Shown piece after piece: positions 1-7,722 of a stretch of DNA of 64,000 bases. The notes beneath the pieces were generated by a model. That model did no database searches. It worked only from the letters and a program-made list of their open reading frames with translations, and was not told the DNA's origin. Source of the DNA: Amycolatopsis balhimycina FH 1894 (GTDB lineage Bacteria > Actinomycetota > Actinomycetes > Mycobacteriales > Pseudonocardiaceae); assembly GCF_000384295.1 (NCBI RefSeq), contig NZ_KB913037.1, forward strand, positions 4,722,868 to 4,786,867, given 5' to 3'. How positions within the stretch are numbered: position 1 is the first letter of the stretch; each line of letters opens with the position of its first letter. Both the position numbers and the translations under genes were made by a program.

Positions 1-1
1 G

Positions 2-385
2 TTCCGGCCGTTCGCGCCGTCGTGCCTGGTGGAGCGCGCGGGCGAGTACTTCGTCAGCGACTACCCGTCGCCGGTGATGCTGCTGGTGTTCGACGTGCTG
101 CCGCACAAGCGCGACGAGGTCCCGGCGATCACCCACGTCGACGGCACCGCGCGCGTGCAGACGGTGAGCGAGGAGGACAATCCGCTGTACTGGCGGATGA
201 TCAGCGAGTTCGACCGGCTCACCGGCGTGCCGATGGTCGTCAACACGTCGTTCAACGACAACAACGAGCCGATCGTCGCGAGCCCGCAGGACGCCATCGC
301 CTGCTACCTGAAGACCGACGTCGACGCGCTGGCCCTCGGCCCGTTCTGGGCGGAGAAGCCGCGGCTGGAGGAAGACACCGAATGA
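2..385 (+). CDS. carbamoyltransferase, C-terminal part (truncated by window start)
   Basis: Only the last ~127 residues are present; the reading frame is open from base 2 and the gene begins upstream of the window. The visible part carries the RPFAPS motif followed by ITHVDGTARVQTV and VVNTSFNDNNEPIV, which are typical of the C-terminal domain of the NodU/CmcH carbamoyltransferase family. Members move a carbamoyl group from carbamoyl phosphate onto a hydroxyl of a sugar or other natural product. The stop overlaps the start of the next membrane-protein gene (ATGA), so the two are probably co-translated. The substrate cannot be judged without the upstream genes. The family call is firm; the role is unknown. 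Confidence 0.85.
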   Translation, partial: FRPFAPSCLVERAGEYFVSDYPSPVMLLVFDVLPHKRDEVPAITHVDGTARVQTVSEEDNPLYWRMISEFDRLTGVPMVVNTSFNDNNEPIVASPQDAIACYLKTDVDALALGPFWAEKPRLEEDTE

Positions 386-1092
386 CGACGACGTCCGCTC
401 CCGCGCCGGTCACCCCGCGCGGGAGCTGGGTGGGGGCCCTGTACCGGCAGCGGCGGTGGCTGTGGCTGGTTGCGGCCGTGCCGGCCGTGGTGACCGCTCT
501 GCTGATCATGGTGGTCCTGCCGCCGGACCAGACGCTGGACAGCATCGGCGAATGGGCGTTCAAGCTGTGCCCGTTCGTCTTCTCGGTGCTCACGGTGTCG
601 CTGTTCCCGCGCGGCCGGTTCGGTCCCGCGTTGATCGTGTTCGCCGTTTTCGTCTACATGTCCTATTTGGACACGGAACTGGTGCTGCGGATCCAGGACT
701 TCGCGCGGTCTCCCGACGACTTCCAGCCGGTGTACCAGTTCGAGCTGTTCGTCACGACGTTCATCGTGCTGTTCGCGCTGCTGGCCTACCGCCTCGGCGG
801 CGGCCGCACGGCCAACGTGCTCAAGACCGGCGTCGCGGCGATCCTCGTGGTCATCTCGGGCGTCAACGACCTGACGTTCTGGCTGCTCAACGACGTCTGG
901 TCGGCGGGCGCGAAGCCGGCCGAGCTGAAGTGGGCGTCGCACATGATCGTGTTCCTCGGCGGGCCGCCGAGCGTGCCGGCCGCGGTGGTGTTCATGGCGG
1001 TGCACCTGGTGCTGGCCGCGGTCGTCGTCGCGCTGCCGGTCGGCCGGTGGGTTTCGGTCAGAGTCCCCGGTTCACCGACTGCAGCTTCGTGA
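382..1092 (+). CDS. unknown multi-pass membrane protein
   Basis: A 236-residue protein with about five to six hydrophobic segments (roughly residues 28-48, 60-76, 78-97, 118-140, 146-168 and 196-222) and an N-terminal basic stretch. No recognised domain. It starts at an ATG inside the stop of the carbamoyltransferase gene, so it is probably co-expressed with it and may be a membrane partner or exporter-like protein of the same pathway (inference). Its last 35 bp overlap the 3' end of the convergent downstream gene. That overlap suggests the C-terminal tail is poorly conserved. Confidence 0.7.
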   Translation: MTTTSAPAPVTPRGSWVGALYRQRRWLWLVAAVPAVVTALLIMVVLPPDQTLDSIGEWAFKLCPFVFSVLTVSLFPRGRFGPALIVFAVFVYMSYLDTELVLRIQDFARSPDDFQPVYQFELFVTTFIVLFALLAYRLGGGRTANVLKTGVAAILVVISGVNDLTFWLLNDVWSAGAKPAELKWASHMIVFLGGPPSVPAAVVFMAVHLVLAAVVVALPVGRWVSVRVPGSPTAAS

Positions 1093-1684
1093 CGGCGGTC
1101 GCGTCGCCTTCGAACTCGAGGCGGACGGCGTCGCGGCCGAAGACGAACAGCAGCAGGTCCACCGGCTCGCCGACGATCGTGACCGGGTCGGGCCCGGTCT
1201 TGACCGCGGCCTCTTGACCGGTCTTGGTCCGGAGGGTGACGCCGACCGGCGCCTTGCGCAGGTTGAGCTTGGCGGCCTGCTTGACCGACTTCCAGGCGGC
1301 GGCGTCCCGGGTCGGGTCGGCGGCCCGCGGCTGCCAGTCCGGCTGCGCGCGCCGGACGTCTTCGTGGTGCACGAGGAACTCGGCGGCGTTGGTCAGCTCG
1401 TCGAGCGGGCCGATCGCGGTCGGCCAGAACTTCGACGGCCCGGTCCGCACCTGCTCGACCAGGCTCGCCCACGGCTTGGCGGCGTAGCGGTCCTGGACCT
1501 TCCGGGTGTACCCGGCGAGCGCGGGCACGAGGATCCCCGGCGCGGCGTCCGGCCGGTGCTCGCGCACGACGAGGTGAGCGGCGAGATCCCGCGTGGTCCA
1601 GCCCTCGCACAACGTCGGCGCGTCGGGCCCGAGGTCATCGAAAAGCGCGCTCAGCGCCCGGCGTTCGTCAGCAGCGACACCCAT
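1058..1684 (-). CDS. TIGR03085-type metal-binding protein (DinB/maleylpyruvate isomerase-like fold)
   Basis: A 208-residue protein with an N-terminal ERRALSALFDDLGPDAPTLC...WTTRDLAAHLVVREHRPDA block, as in the TIGR03085 family. These are related to the mycothiol-dependent maleylpyruvate isomerase N-terminal domain and the DinB four-helix fold. A second conserved patch, EFLVHHEDVRRAQP, supplies the paired histidines expected for a metal site. These proteins are widespread in mycothiol-making actinobacteria; few have a proven reaction. The gene is alone on its strand and overlaps the convergent membrane-protein gene by 35 bp. Mycothiol-linked chemistry is inferred from the family, not visible directly. 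Confidence 0.75.
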   Translation of the reverse strand: MGVAADERRALSALFDDLGPDAPTLCEGWTTRDLAAHLVVREHRPDAAPGILVPALAGYTRKVQDRYAAKPWASLVEQVRTGPSKFWPTAIGPLDELTNAAEFLVHHEDVRRAQPDWQPRAADPTRDAAAWKSVKQAAKLNLRKAPVGVTLRTKTGQEAAVKTGPDPVTIVGEPVDLLLFVFGRDAVRLEFEGDATAVTKLQSVNRGL

Positions 1685-1732
1685 GAGGACGACGTTACCC
1701 GGCGGTAGACCCCGCTGGCGACGAGATGTGAG

Positions 1733-3121
1733 CTAGTGGTGGAACGCCGTCACCTTCGAAGTGTCCTTCGGACGGCCGCCGAGCTGCTCCAGTTCCGGGA
1801 GCACCCGGGCCAGGTCCGCCAGCAGGAGGTCCGCGAGGTCGTGGGTGAAGCCGTTGCGGACCACGATCCGCAGCACCGCCAGATCGGCCCGGTTCTCCGG
1901 GAACGTGTACGCGGGCACCAGCCAGCCCCGCTCGCGCAGGCGCCGGGACACGTCGAAGACGTCGAAACCCGCGTCGGCGCGGGTCGTGAACGCGAACACC
2001 GGCAGCTGGTCACCGCTCGTCAGCAGCGAGAACGGCCCCAGCGCCGCGATCCCGGCCGAAAGGTGCGTCGCGACGTCGCGCGAGGCCTGCTGCACCGCGC
2101 GGAATCCCTCCCGGCCGAGGCGCACGAACGTGTAGTACTGGGCCGCGACCTCGGCGCCCGGGCGGGAGAAGTTCAACGCGAACGTCGGCATGTCGCCGCC
2201 GAGGTAGTTGACGTTGAACACCAGCTCGGACGGCAGCGCCGCCTTGTCGCGCCAGATCACCCAGCCCACGCCCGGGTACACGAGCCCGTACTTGTGGCCC
2301 GACGTGTTGATCGACGCCACACGCGGCAGCCGGAAGTCCCACACCAGCCCGGGGTCGAGGAACGGCGCGATCATCGCGCCCGAAGCGCCGTCGACGTGCA
2401 CCGGGATGTCCCAGCCCGTCCGCTTCTCCAGCTCGTCGAGCGCGGCCGCGATCTCCGCGACCGGCTCGTAGCTGCCGTCGAACGTCGAGCCGAGGACCGC
2501 GACCACGCCGATGGTGTTCTCGTCGCAGCGCGCGACGGCTTCGTCTGCGGTGAGGTGGAAGCGGTCACCGTCCATCGGCACCAGCCGCGGCTCGACCTCC
2601 CAGTACTCGCAGAACTTCTCCCAGCACACCTGGACGTTCGCGCCCATCACGAGGTTCGGCTTCCCGGGGCGCCCGAGCCTGGCCCAGCGCCGCTTCAGCG
2701 CCATCCCGGCGAGCATGCAGGCCTCCGACGAGCCCGTCGTCGAACAGCCCATGATGTCACTGGGGTCGGGCGCGTTCCACAGGTCGGCGAGGATGTTCAC
2801 GCAGCGCCGTTCCAGCTCGGCCGTCTGCGGGTATTCGTCCTTGTCGATCATGTTCTTGTCGACGCACTCCGCCATCAGCTCCCGCGCCTGCGGCTCCATC
2901 CACGTGGTGACGAAGGTGGCGAGGTTGAGCCGCGCGTTGCCGTCGAGCATCAGCTCGTCGCGCACCAGCTGCAGGGCGGTGTCCGGCGGGAGCGAGTCGT
3001 CGCGCAGCTTGTCGTGCGGCATGACGAAATGCGCCGCGAGCGCCGGGTTCGCCCCGGCGTACAACGGATTCGTCCCGGGCGCACGGTGCGGGCGGTCGGC
3101 TTTCCCCTGATGCAGGACCAT
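1733..3121 (-). CDS. gadB: glutamate decarboxylase (PLP-dependent)
   Basis: A 462-residue group II PLP decarboxylase of full family length, converting glutamate to 4-aminobutyrate plus CO2 in the cytoplasm. The PLP-binding lysine is K277 in SINTSGHKYGL and the pyridine-nitrogen aspartate is D244 in HVDGASGAMIAPF; the GCSTTGSSEACMLAG stretch (about 125-139) binds the cofactor phosphate. No glutamate/GABA antiporter gene lies beside it, so acid resistance by a Gad system is not demonstrated; it may feed a GABA shunt. It is a single gene, with the Dps gene behind it on the same strand and a strong hairpin (3152-3183) between the two. Confidence 0.93.
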   Translation of the reverse strand: MVLHQGKADRPHRAPGTNPLYAGANPALAAHFVMPHDKLRDDSLPPDTALQLVRDELMLDGNARLNLATFVTTWMEPQARELMAECVDKNMIDKDEYPQTAELERRCVNILADLWNAPDPSDIMGCSTTGSSEACMLAGMALKRRWARLGRPGKPNLVMGANVQVCWEKFCEYWEVEPRLVPMDGDRFHLTADEAVARCDENTIGVVAVLGSTFDGSYEPVAEIAAALDELEKRTGWDIPVHVDGASGAMIAPFLDPGLVWDFRLPRVASINTSGHKYGLVYPGVGWVIWRDKAALPSELVFNVNYLGGDMPTFALNFSRPGAEVAAQYYTFVRLGREGFRAVQQASRDVATHLSAGIAALGPFSLLTSGDQLPVFAFTTRADAGFDVFDVSRRLRERGWLVPAYTFPENRADLAVLRIVVRNGFTHDLADLLLADLARVLPELEQLGGRPKDTSKVTAFHH

Positions 3122-3151
3122 GCCACCGAACGTACTGCGCCTGCCGACGCG

Positions 3152-3183
3152 AAAGGGGCCGTTCCGTCCGGAACGGCCCCTTT
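3152..3183 (-). terminator. hairpin after the dps gene
   Basis: A perfect 14-bp inverted repeat (3152-3165 and 3170-3183) with a 4-base loop lies 12 bases beyond the dps stop and upstream of the gadB start. There is no clear U-tract beyond the three bases at the stem end, as usual for actinobacterial terminators. It would separate dps transcription from gadB. Confidence 0.75.
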
Positions 3184-3194
3184 GGTGCGAAAAA

Positions 3195-3671
3195 TCAGGC
3201 CTGCTGGGCCTGCCACATCCAGTGCGCCTCTTCCAGCGCCCGGGTGATCTCGATCAGCAGGTCCTGCGTGACCAGGTCGCTCTTGTCGGTCTCGTCGATG
3301 CGCCGGCGAAGCCGCTCGATGAGCGTCGCGAGGATGTCGACGATCGCGGCGACCGTGGACTCGACCGACTGCCAGTTGTCCGGGTACTCGGGCACGCCCG
3401 AGCTCTCGACGACGGTCTTCGCCTTGCCGTTCGGCGAGACGCCGATCGCGTTCGCCCGCTCGGCGACCTCGTCGACGTACTGGCGCGCGGTGGTGACCAG
3501 CTCGTCGAGCTGCAGGTGCGCGCTGCGGAAGTTCGCACCGACGACGTTCCAGTGCGCCTGCTTGGCGATGAGGGAGAGGTCGACCAGGTCGACCAGCGTC
3601 GCCTGGAGGGCGTTGCCGGTGATCTCCTTGTCGGCCTCGGACAGCGGGCTCTTGATCGGAGACTTGCTCAT
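3195..3671 (-). CDS. dps: Dps family DNA-protection / mini-ferritin protein
   Basis: A 158-residue Dps-type ferritin fold, the usual size. The ferroxidase signature is present: H40 in AKQAHWNVVGANF, H52 and D56 in AHLQLDELV, with E57 following. Such proteins form dodecamers that oxidise and store iron with peroxide and can coat DNA. The N-terminus is short with few lysines (MSKSPIKSP), so DNA binding is less certain than iron oxidation. The position next to ohr on the same strand, 58 bp apart, suggests a peroxide-stress pair. The ATG start is preceded by GGAAAGGA. Confidence 0.93.
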   Translation of the reverse strand: MSKSPIKSPLSEADKEITGNALQATLVDLVDLSLIAKQAHWNVVGANFRSAHLQLDELVTTARQYVDEVAERANAIGVSPNGKAKTVVESSGVPEYPDNWQSVESTVAAIVDILATLIERLRRRIDETDKSDLVTQDLLIEITRALEEAHWMWQAQQA

Positions 3672-3729
3672 CTGGACTGATCCTTTCCTCAGTACTGGCT
3701 CGGAACTGGCTCGGACCTGGCGCGGCGGG

Positions 3730-4152
3730 TCAGACGGTGGCGGAGAGCGCGACCTCGATGTTCCCGCGGGTCGCGTTCGAGTACGGGCAAACCTGGTGGG
3801 CCTGCTCGACCAGCTGGTCGGCCTGGGCCTGCTCGAGGCCCGGCAGGGAGACGTTCAGCGCGACGCCGAGGCCGAACCCGACCTCCTGCTTGAGCACGCT
3901 GACCTCCGCGGTCACGGTCGAGCCGTTCAGCGACACCTTCGCCTGGCGGGCGACCAGCTGCAGCGCGCTGTGGAAGCAGGCCGAGTAACCGGCGGCGAAA
4001 AGCTGCTCGGGATTGGTCTTGTCGCCACCCGGGCCGCCCATTTCCTTCGGGATGGCCAGCGACTCGTCGATGACGCCGTCGGAGGACGTCACTTCGCCGT
4101 TGCGGCCGTCGCCGCGTGCCGTCGCCACCGCGGTGTAAAGCGCCTGACCCAT
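3730..4152 (-). CDS. ohr: organic hydroperoxide resistance protein Ohr
   Basis: A 140-residue OsmC/Ohr-family thiol peroxidase, the standard length if it begins at MGQALYTAVATARG. A frame extension further upstream has no family similarity and is not used. The two redox cysteines are C59 (AGYSACFHSAL) and C122 (HQVCPYSNATRG), with the catalytic R17 and E49 in place. It reduces organic and fatty-acid hydroperoxides, regenerated by a lipoyl or other dithiol partner. No OhrR (MarR) gene lies adjacent and no obvious OhrR box was seen upstream. Confidence 0.95.
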   Translation of the reverse strand: MGQALYTAVATARGDGRNGEVTSSDGVIDESLAIPKEMGGPGGDKTNPEQLFAAGYSACFHSALQLVARQAKVSLNGSTVTAEVSVLKQEVGFGLGVALNVSLPGLEQAQADQLVEQAHQVCPYSNATRGNIEVALSATV

Positions 4153-4288
4153 GCTCAGCCTGCCTTCTGTCCCGGACGCCCCACTGCGGGCGCCTCTCGT
4201 CGAGCACAACATCCCGCACCCGCGGAATGGTGCCCCCACATGGCAGGCATCACGTGAATCGCGTACCCGGCGGCCACCGGGCGAAACG

Positions 4289-4861
4289 TCATGCGGCGCG
4301 CGTCACCGCGAATTCGGCGACCTGCCGCCCGATCAGGCGAAGGGTGCGGACGGTCTTCTCGTCCGACGCGCCGCCGGCTTCGTCGAACTTGGTCTCGGCC
4401 GAGTTGATGGAACCGCCGAGCGGGGTCGCCCAGCCGCGCAGCGCGTGCGTGATCGTGCGCAGCTGTTCGAGCGTGGTGACCGCGGCCTGCCAGCCGTACG
4501 CGACGGCGGCGAGGCCGACCGCGCGGCCGTCGAGGTAGGGGCGCCGGTCCTCGCGGAGGTCTTCGACGTAGTCCAGGGCGTTCTTGACCAGGCCGGACAG
4601 CGCGCCGTGGTAGCCGGGCGAGACGACGATGAGCCCGTCCGCCTGCCGGATGGCCTCGACGAGCCGCGTCGCGCGCTCGTCGCGCTCGGGCACGCCGGCG
4701 TCGTAGAACGGCAGCACCAGCTCCGGGCCGGTGAGCAGCCGGGTCCGGACACCGGTTTCGGCCGCGCCGCCGAGCGCGATCTGCAGCGCGCGCTCGGACT
4801 GCGAGCCCTCGCGCAGAGAGCCGCCGATCCCGAGCACGTTCACCGTCCTGGCTGAAGTCAC
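4289..4861 (-). CDS. NAD(P)H-dependent FMN reductase
   Basis: A 190-residue flavodoxin-fold reductase. The FMN phosphate loop is GIGGSLREGSQSERAL near the N-terminus, and the SPGYHGALSGLVKNALDYVE motif (about 82-101) is the second FMN loop of the NADPH-dependent FMN reductase family. It may supply reduced FMN to monooxygenases or act as a quinone/azo reductase; the partner is unknown. It is divergent from the HSL-type hydrolase at 4989, and the shared intergenic region holds two palindromes (4878-4895, 4937-4954) that may be operators. Confidence 0.85.
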   Translation of the reverse strand: MTSARTVNVLGIGGSLREGSQSERALQIALGGAAETGVRTRLLTGPELVLPFYDAGVPERDERATRLVEAIRQADGLIVVSPGYHGALSGLVKNALDYVEDLREDRRPYLDGRAVGLAAVAYGWQAAVTTLEQLRTITHALRGWATPLGGSINSAETKFDEAGGASDEKTVRTLRLIGRQVAEFAVTRAA

Positions 4862-4877
4862 ATTTTCCAGGCTAACC

Positions 4878-4895
4878 CCTCCACTTAACTGGAGG
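4878..4895. promoter_or_regulatory. candidate operator palindrome
   Basis: CCTCCA and TGGAGG arms (6 bp each) flank a 6-base core containing TTAA, 16 bp upstream of the FMN reductase start. Position and symmetry fit a repressor site, but no cognate regulator is adjacent. Only the sequence symmetry is observed. Confidence 0.35.
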
Positions 4896-4936
4896 ACCAG
4901 ACTCTGGGACCGAGGTGCCGGTCACAGCTGGACCTG

Positions 4937-4955
4937 TTACCTACTGGCAAGTAAC
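4937..4955. promoter_or_regulatory. candidate operator containing CTAC-N3-CAAGTAAC
   Basis: TTAC...GTAA symmetric over 18 bases, located 33 bp upstream of the hydrolase start. The 15-base string CTAC-N3-CAAGTAAC recurs at 19359-19373 at almost the same distance from another gene start, which suggests a shared regulator. Confidence 0.4.
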
Positions 4956-4988
4956 GTCCTGAGCGGCCCCGACGCTCCAGGAGGAACC

Positions 4989-6041
4989 ATGGCGATCCCG
5001 CTCACGACCCGTGTCCGGGCGGCCGCGTCACAGCTCTCGTTCTGGCTGCCCACGCCGGTGCGGCGCGCGGTCGCGGGCCGGCCGGTCCGCATCGACGGCC
5101 AGGACCTCGCGCTCGACGCCCAGCTGCTGCTCCGGCTCCAGAAGATCGCCCGCGCCGAGCTGGTCCGCGGCTCGGTCGAGCGGTCACGCGCCCTGCTCGA
5201 CCAGGGCAGGCACCTGGTCGGCGGCAAGCCGATCGAGCCGGTCTCGGTGCGGGAGATCGCCGTGCCGACCCCCGATGGCGACTTGCCGGCGACGCTGTAC
5301 ACGCCGGTGGGACTGCCCGAGCAATCGCCGCTGCTGGTGTTCTTCCACGGCGGTGGCTGGGTGATCGGCACCCGCTCGAGCCACGACAACGCCGCCCGGT
5401 ACCTGGCGAAGCACGCCGGGGTGCGGGTGCTGTCGATCGAGTACCGGCTGGCCCCGGAGTTTCCGTTCCCGGCGGCGACGGAAGACGCGCTGGCGGCGTT
5501 CGAATACGCGGTGGCGAAGGCGAGTGACCTCGGTGCCGACCCGGCCCGGATCGCCGTCGGCGGCGACAGCGCGGGTGGCAACCTCGCCGCCGTGACGGCC
5601 CAGCAGGCCGTGCGGCGCGGCGGCCCGGCCCCGGCGTTCCAGCTGCTGATCTATCCGGCGACGGACTTCGCTCAGCGCTACCGCTCGCAGGACCTGTTCG
5701 CCGAGGACCTGTTCCTGACCGACGTGCACATGAAGTGGTTCGAGGGCCACTACGTGCCGGAAGGCACCGACCTGACCGACCCGCGGCTGTCACCGCTGCA
5801 CGCGGACGACCTGAGCGGCCTGCCACCCGCCCTGATCGTCACGGCCGGGTTCGACCCGTTGCGCGACGAAGGCGAGGCGTACGCGCAGAAGCTGCGCGAA
5901 GCGGGCGTCGACGTCGCCCTCCGCCGCCACGACGACCTGATCCACGGCTTCATCAACTTCACCGGCGTCGGCACCCGGTTCCGCGAAGCGCTGGCCGAGA
6001 CGGCGGGCGCGCTGCGGCAGGGTCTGTCCAAACGGGACTGA
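4989..6041 (+). CDS. alpha/beta hydrolase, hormone-sensitive lipase (HSL) family esterase
   Basis: A 350-residue esterase. The oxyanion-hole motif HGGGW is at 120-124, the nucleophile motif GDSAG at 192-196 with S194, and the likely acid and base are D289 (GFDPLRDEG) and H319 (LIHGFINF). This is a complete HSL/bacterial acetyl-hydrolase set acting on short-chain esters or lipids. No signal peptide is seen; the first ~60 residues form an amphipathic cap region. The ATG at 4989 follows CAGGAGG at good spacing and is preferred over longer forms. It is divergent from the FMN reductase gene. Confidence 0.9.
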   Translation: MAIPLTTRVRAAASQLSFWLPTPVRRAVAGRPVRIDGQDLALDAQLLLRLQKIARAELVRGSVERSRALLDQGRHLVGGKPIEPVSVREIAVPTPDGDLPATLYTPVGLPEQSPLLVFFHGGGWVIGTRSSHDNAARYLAKHAGVRVLSIEYRLAPEFPFPAATEDALAAFEYAVAKASDLGADPARIAVGGDSAGGNLAAVTAQQAVRRGGPAPAFQLLIYPATDFAQRYRSQDLFAEDLFLTDVHMKWFEGHYVPEGTDLTDPRLSPLHADDLSGLPPALIVTAGFDPLRDEGEAYAQKLREAGVDVALRRHDDLIHGFINFTGVGTRFREALAETAGALRQGLSKRD

Positions 6042-6055
6042 CACCGCTTCCGGAC

Positions 6056-6108
6056 GTCGTGAACGACTCTTTCCTGACGTCGGACGAGGTGAACGAGTCG
6101 TTCACGAC
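6056..6108. repeat. palindromic element GTCGTGAACGACTC, possible terminator
   Basis: Arms of 14 bp (6056-6069 and 6095-6108) are perfect inverted copies around a 25-base centre. The right half also folds alone, GTGAACGA-G-TCGTTCAC. It lies between the convergent hydrolase and secreted-protein genes, so it probably ends both transcripts. It has the look of a dispersed element. Confidence 0.6.
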
Positions 6109-6196
6109 CTCCGGAACCGGACGAACCCGGAGCCCGGCGCGGAGAAATGTCCGCGGCCGGGCTCCGGGCCCCCCTGTTTTCAGTGGTTACGACGGG

Positions 6197-6721
6197 CTAC
6201 GTCCCTGGCACCGGCAACGGTGGCAGCGGCAACGGCGGCACCGGCAGAGCACCGAGCAGACCGCCAAGGATGCCGGTGAGGGCACCCAGCAGGGCCTTGA
6301 GGAGGTCGCTGACGATCTTCAGCGGACCGGGCAGGTCCGGGATCGGCGGCAGCGGCAACGGCGGCAGCTGGCGCGGCTTCGCCGTCGGGTTGGCCAGCAG
6401 CCGGGCGGACTCGTCGGCCCGGCCCTTGGCCAGGCCGGCCAGCTGCTCGGTGTCGGTCTGGACCGTGTAGCGCTTCCCGGCCGCGATGTCCGCGAGGACC
6501 GGGCTCAGCTGACCCAGGTCGGTGCGCGTCGCCCCGACGTTGCTCGCGTAGGCCACCTTGGTCAGGTCGTCACGCATCTGGAGCACCTGTGCGGCGAGGG
6601 CCTGGGTGCTGGAGGACCCCTTGCCCCCGCCGGGGCTCGCCGAAGCGATCCCCGCCGTCGCGACCGCCAGCAGACTGCCGGCGGCTACCAGGGCGATGGA
6701 TCGCCCGAACTTGCCTTTCAT
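6197..6721 (-). CDS. secreted protein with Pro/Leu-rich tail, unknown function
   Basis: A 174-residue protein with a clear Sec signal peptide (MKGKFGRSIALVAAG..., cleavage probably after the ASA near residue 28). The mature part has a helical middle (about 38-105) and a low-complexity C-terminus with PLPLPPIPD and PVPPLPLPPLPVPG around a hydrophobic stretch LLKALLGALTGILGGLLGAL. The amphipathic, hydrophobic tail suggests surface or membrane association. Not recognised as a named family. It is a monocistronic gene with a long 5' region. Confidence 0.7.
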   Translation of the reverse strand: MKGKFGRSIALVAAGSLLAVATAGIASASPGGGKGSSSTQALAAQVLQMRDDLTKVAYASNVGATRTDLGQLSPVLADIAAGKRYTVQTDTEQLAGLAKGRADESARLLANPTAKPRQLPPLPLPPIPDLPGPLKIVSDLLKALLGALTGILGGLLGALPVPPLPLPPLPVPGT

Positions 6722-7122
6722 TCCTTACCTCCTGGCCTCGGGAGACCTGACGAGGTAATCGATACCCGCCGTGTCGGAGATAAGCCACCCGATCACCGGT
6801 TAGGGACGTTTTCTAACCCTTACGTGCCGGATGCGAATAAAGCGAACTGGCCCGCAATTGATTAACGGCGGAGCCTTGCCCGTCCCCCTGAAGATCATCA
6901 TGACCGATTCGGACCATCACTGCTGGTAACGTCGGTCCACTATGGAACGACTTGGTAACTCACACGAGTGTAAACGGTGATCATTTAGCTTCATCACTCC
7001 GTCGGACCGCGTGTCACGACTGCTCCAGATGGGGCGTCCCCCACGCTCGCATCGCCACCCACACGGTTCCCCCGAGGTGGACGCACGAATGCGAAATCAA
7101 TTCCGGAATCCACGGCTGCCGG
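6722..7122. other. 401-bp intergenic region
   Basis: It lies between the start of the secreted-protein gene and the 3' end of the TetR gene, both on the minus strand, so it should hold the promoter of the secreted-protein gene and the end of the TetR transcript. It is noticeably less GC-rich than its surroundings. A GGTTAG-N9-CTAACC inverted repeat at 6798-6818 and an ACTC-N4-GAGT repeat at 6958-6969 are the only symmetric sites noticed. No credible ORF was seen. Confidence 0.5.
6798..6818. promoter_or_regulatory. candidate operator GGTTAG-N9-CTAACC
   Basis: A perfect 6-bp inverted repeat with a 9-base centre, 77 bp upstream of the secreted-protein start. It could be a regulator site in that promoter; nothing else supports it. 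Confidence 0.3.
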
Positions 7123-7722
7123 TCACAGCGGCAGGCCCGCCTCCAGGTGCGCGAGCGCCCGGTCGAAGATCACCAGCGTGTCGGCGTCGGGATCCGCCGC
7201 GGCCCCCAGGAAGGCGGCCATGATCACGCCGACCACCGCACCCGCCCAGTTGCGGACCTCGAAGTCGTCCACGGCCCGGCCGGTGCGCTGCGCGGCCAGC
7301 CCGGCCAGCAGGTCGATGCCCTCGGCGAACTGGTCCATGATCGCGCTGCGCAGTTCGGGCTCCCGGAACACCAGCATCTGCCGCTGGCGTTCCCGCTCCC
7401 AGTCTTCGCCGGAGACGACCTCGCGGATGACGCTCGCGGTCGCCCGCAGCGCGGCGGCCGGGCTGAGCTCGGCCGGCTGGGCCATCGCGGCCGCGATGAG
7501 CACCGGGTCGAAGGGGTCGTAGAGGACCGTCGCCTCCTTCGTCGGGAAATACCGGAAGAAGGTGCTGGGCGAGATCTCCGCCGCCGCCGCGATCTGGTCC
7601 ACCGTCGTGGCGCTGTAGCCCTGCTCCTGGAACAGCCGCAACGCGTGCCGCTGGATCGCGGCACGCGTCCGGGCCTTCTTCCGTTCGCGCAGTCCCTGCG
7701 GCTCAGATGGCGACGACGTCAT
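7123..7722 (-). CDS. TetR family transcriptional repressor
   Basis: A 199-residue TetR regulator. The N-terminal helix-turn-helix runs about 15-60 (ARTRAAIQRHALRLFQEQG, TTVDQIAAAAEISPSTFFRYF), followed by a ligand-binding domain. Its start lies inside the 3' end of the upstream MFS exporter gene (20-bp overlap), so exporter and repressor are one transcript. It probably represses its own operon and perhaps the divergent MFS gene through the palindromes at 9260-9292. The ligand is unknown, likely a drug-like exporter substrate. Confidence 0.9.
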   Translation of the reverse strand: MTSSPSEPQGLRERKKARTRAAIQRHALRLFQEQGYSATTVDQIAAAAEISPSTFFRYFPTKEATVLYDPFDPVLIAAAMAQPAELSPAAALRATASVIREVVSGEDWERERQRQMLVFREPELRSAIMDQFAEGIDLLAGLAAQRTGRAVDDFEVRNWAGAVVGVIMAAFLGAAADPDADTLVIFDRALAHLEAGLPL

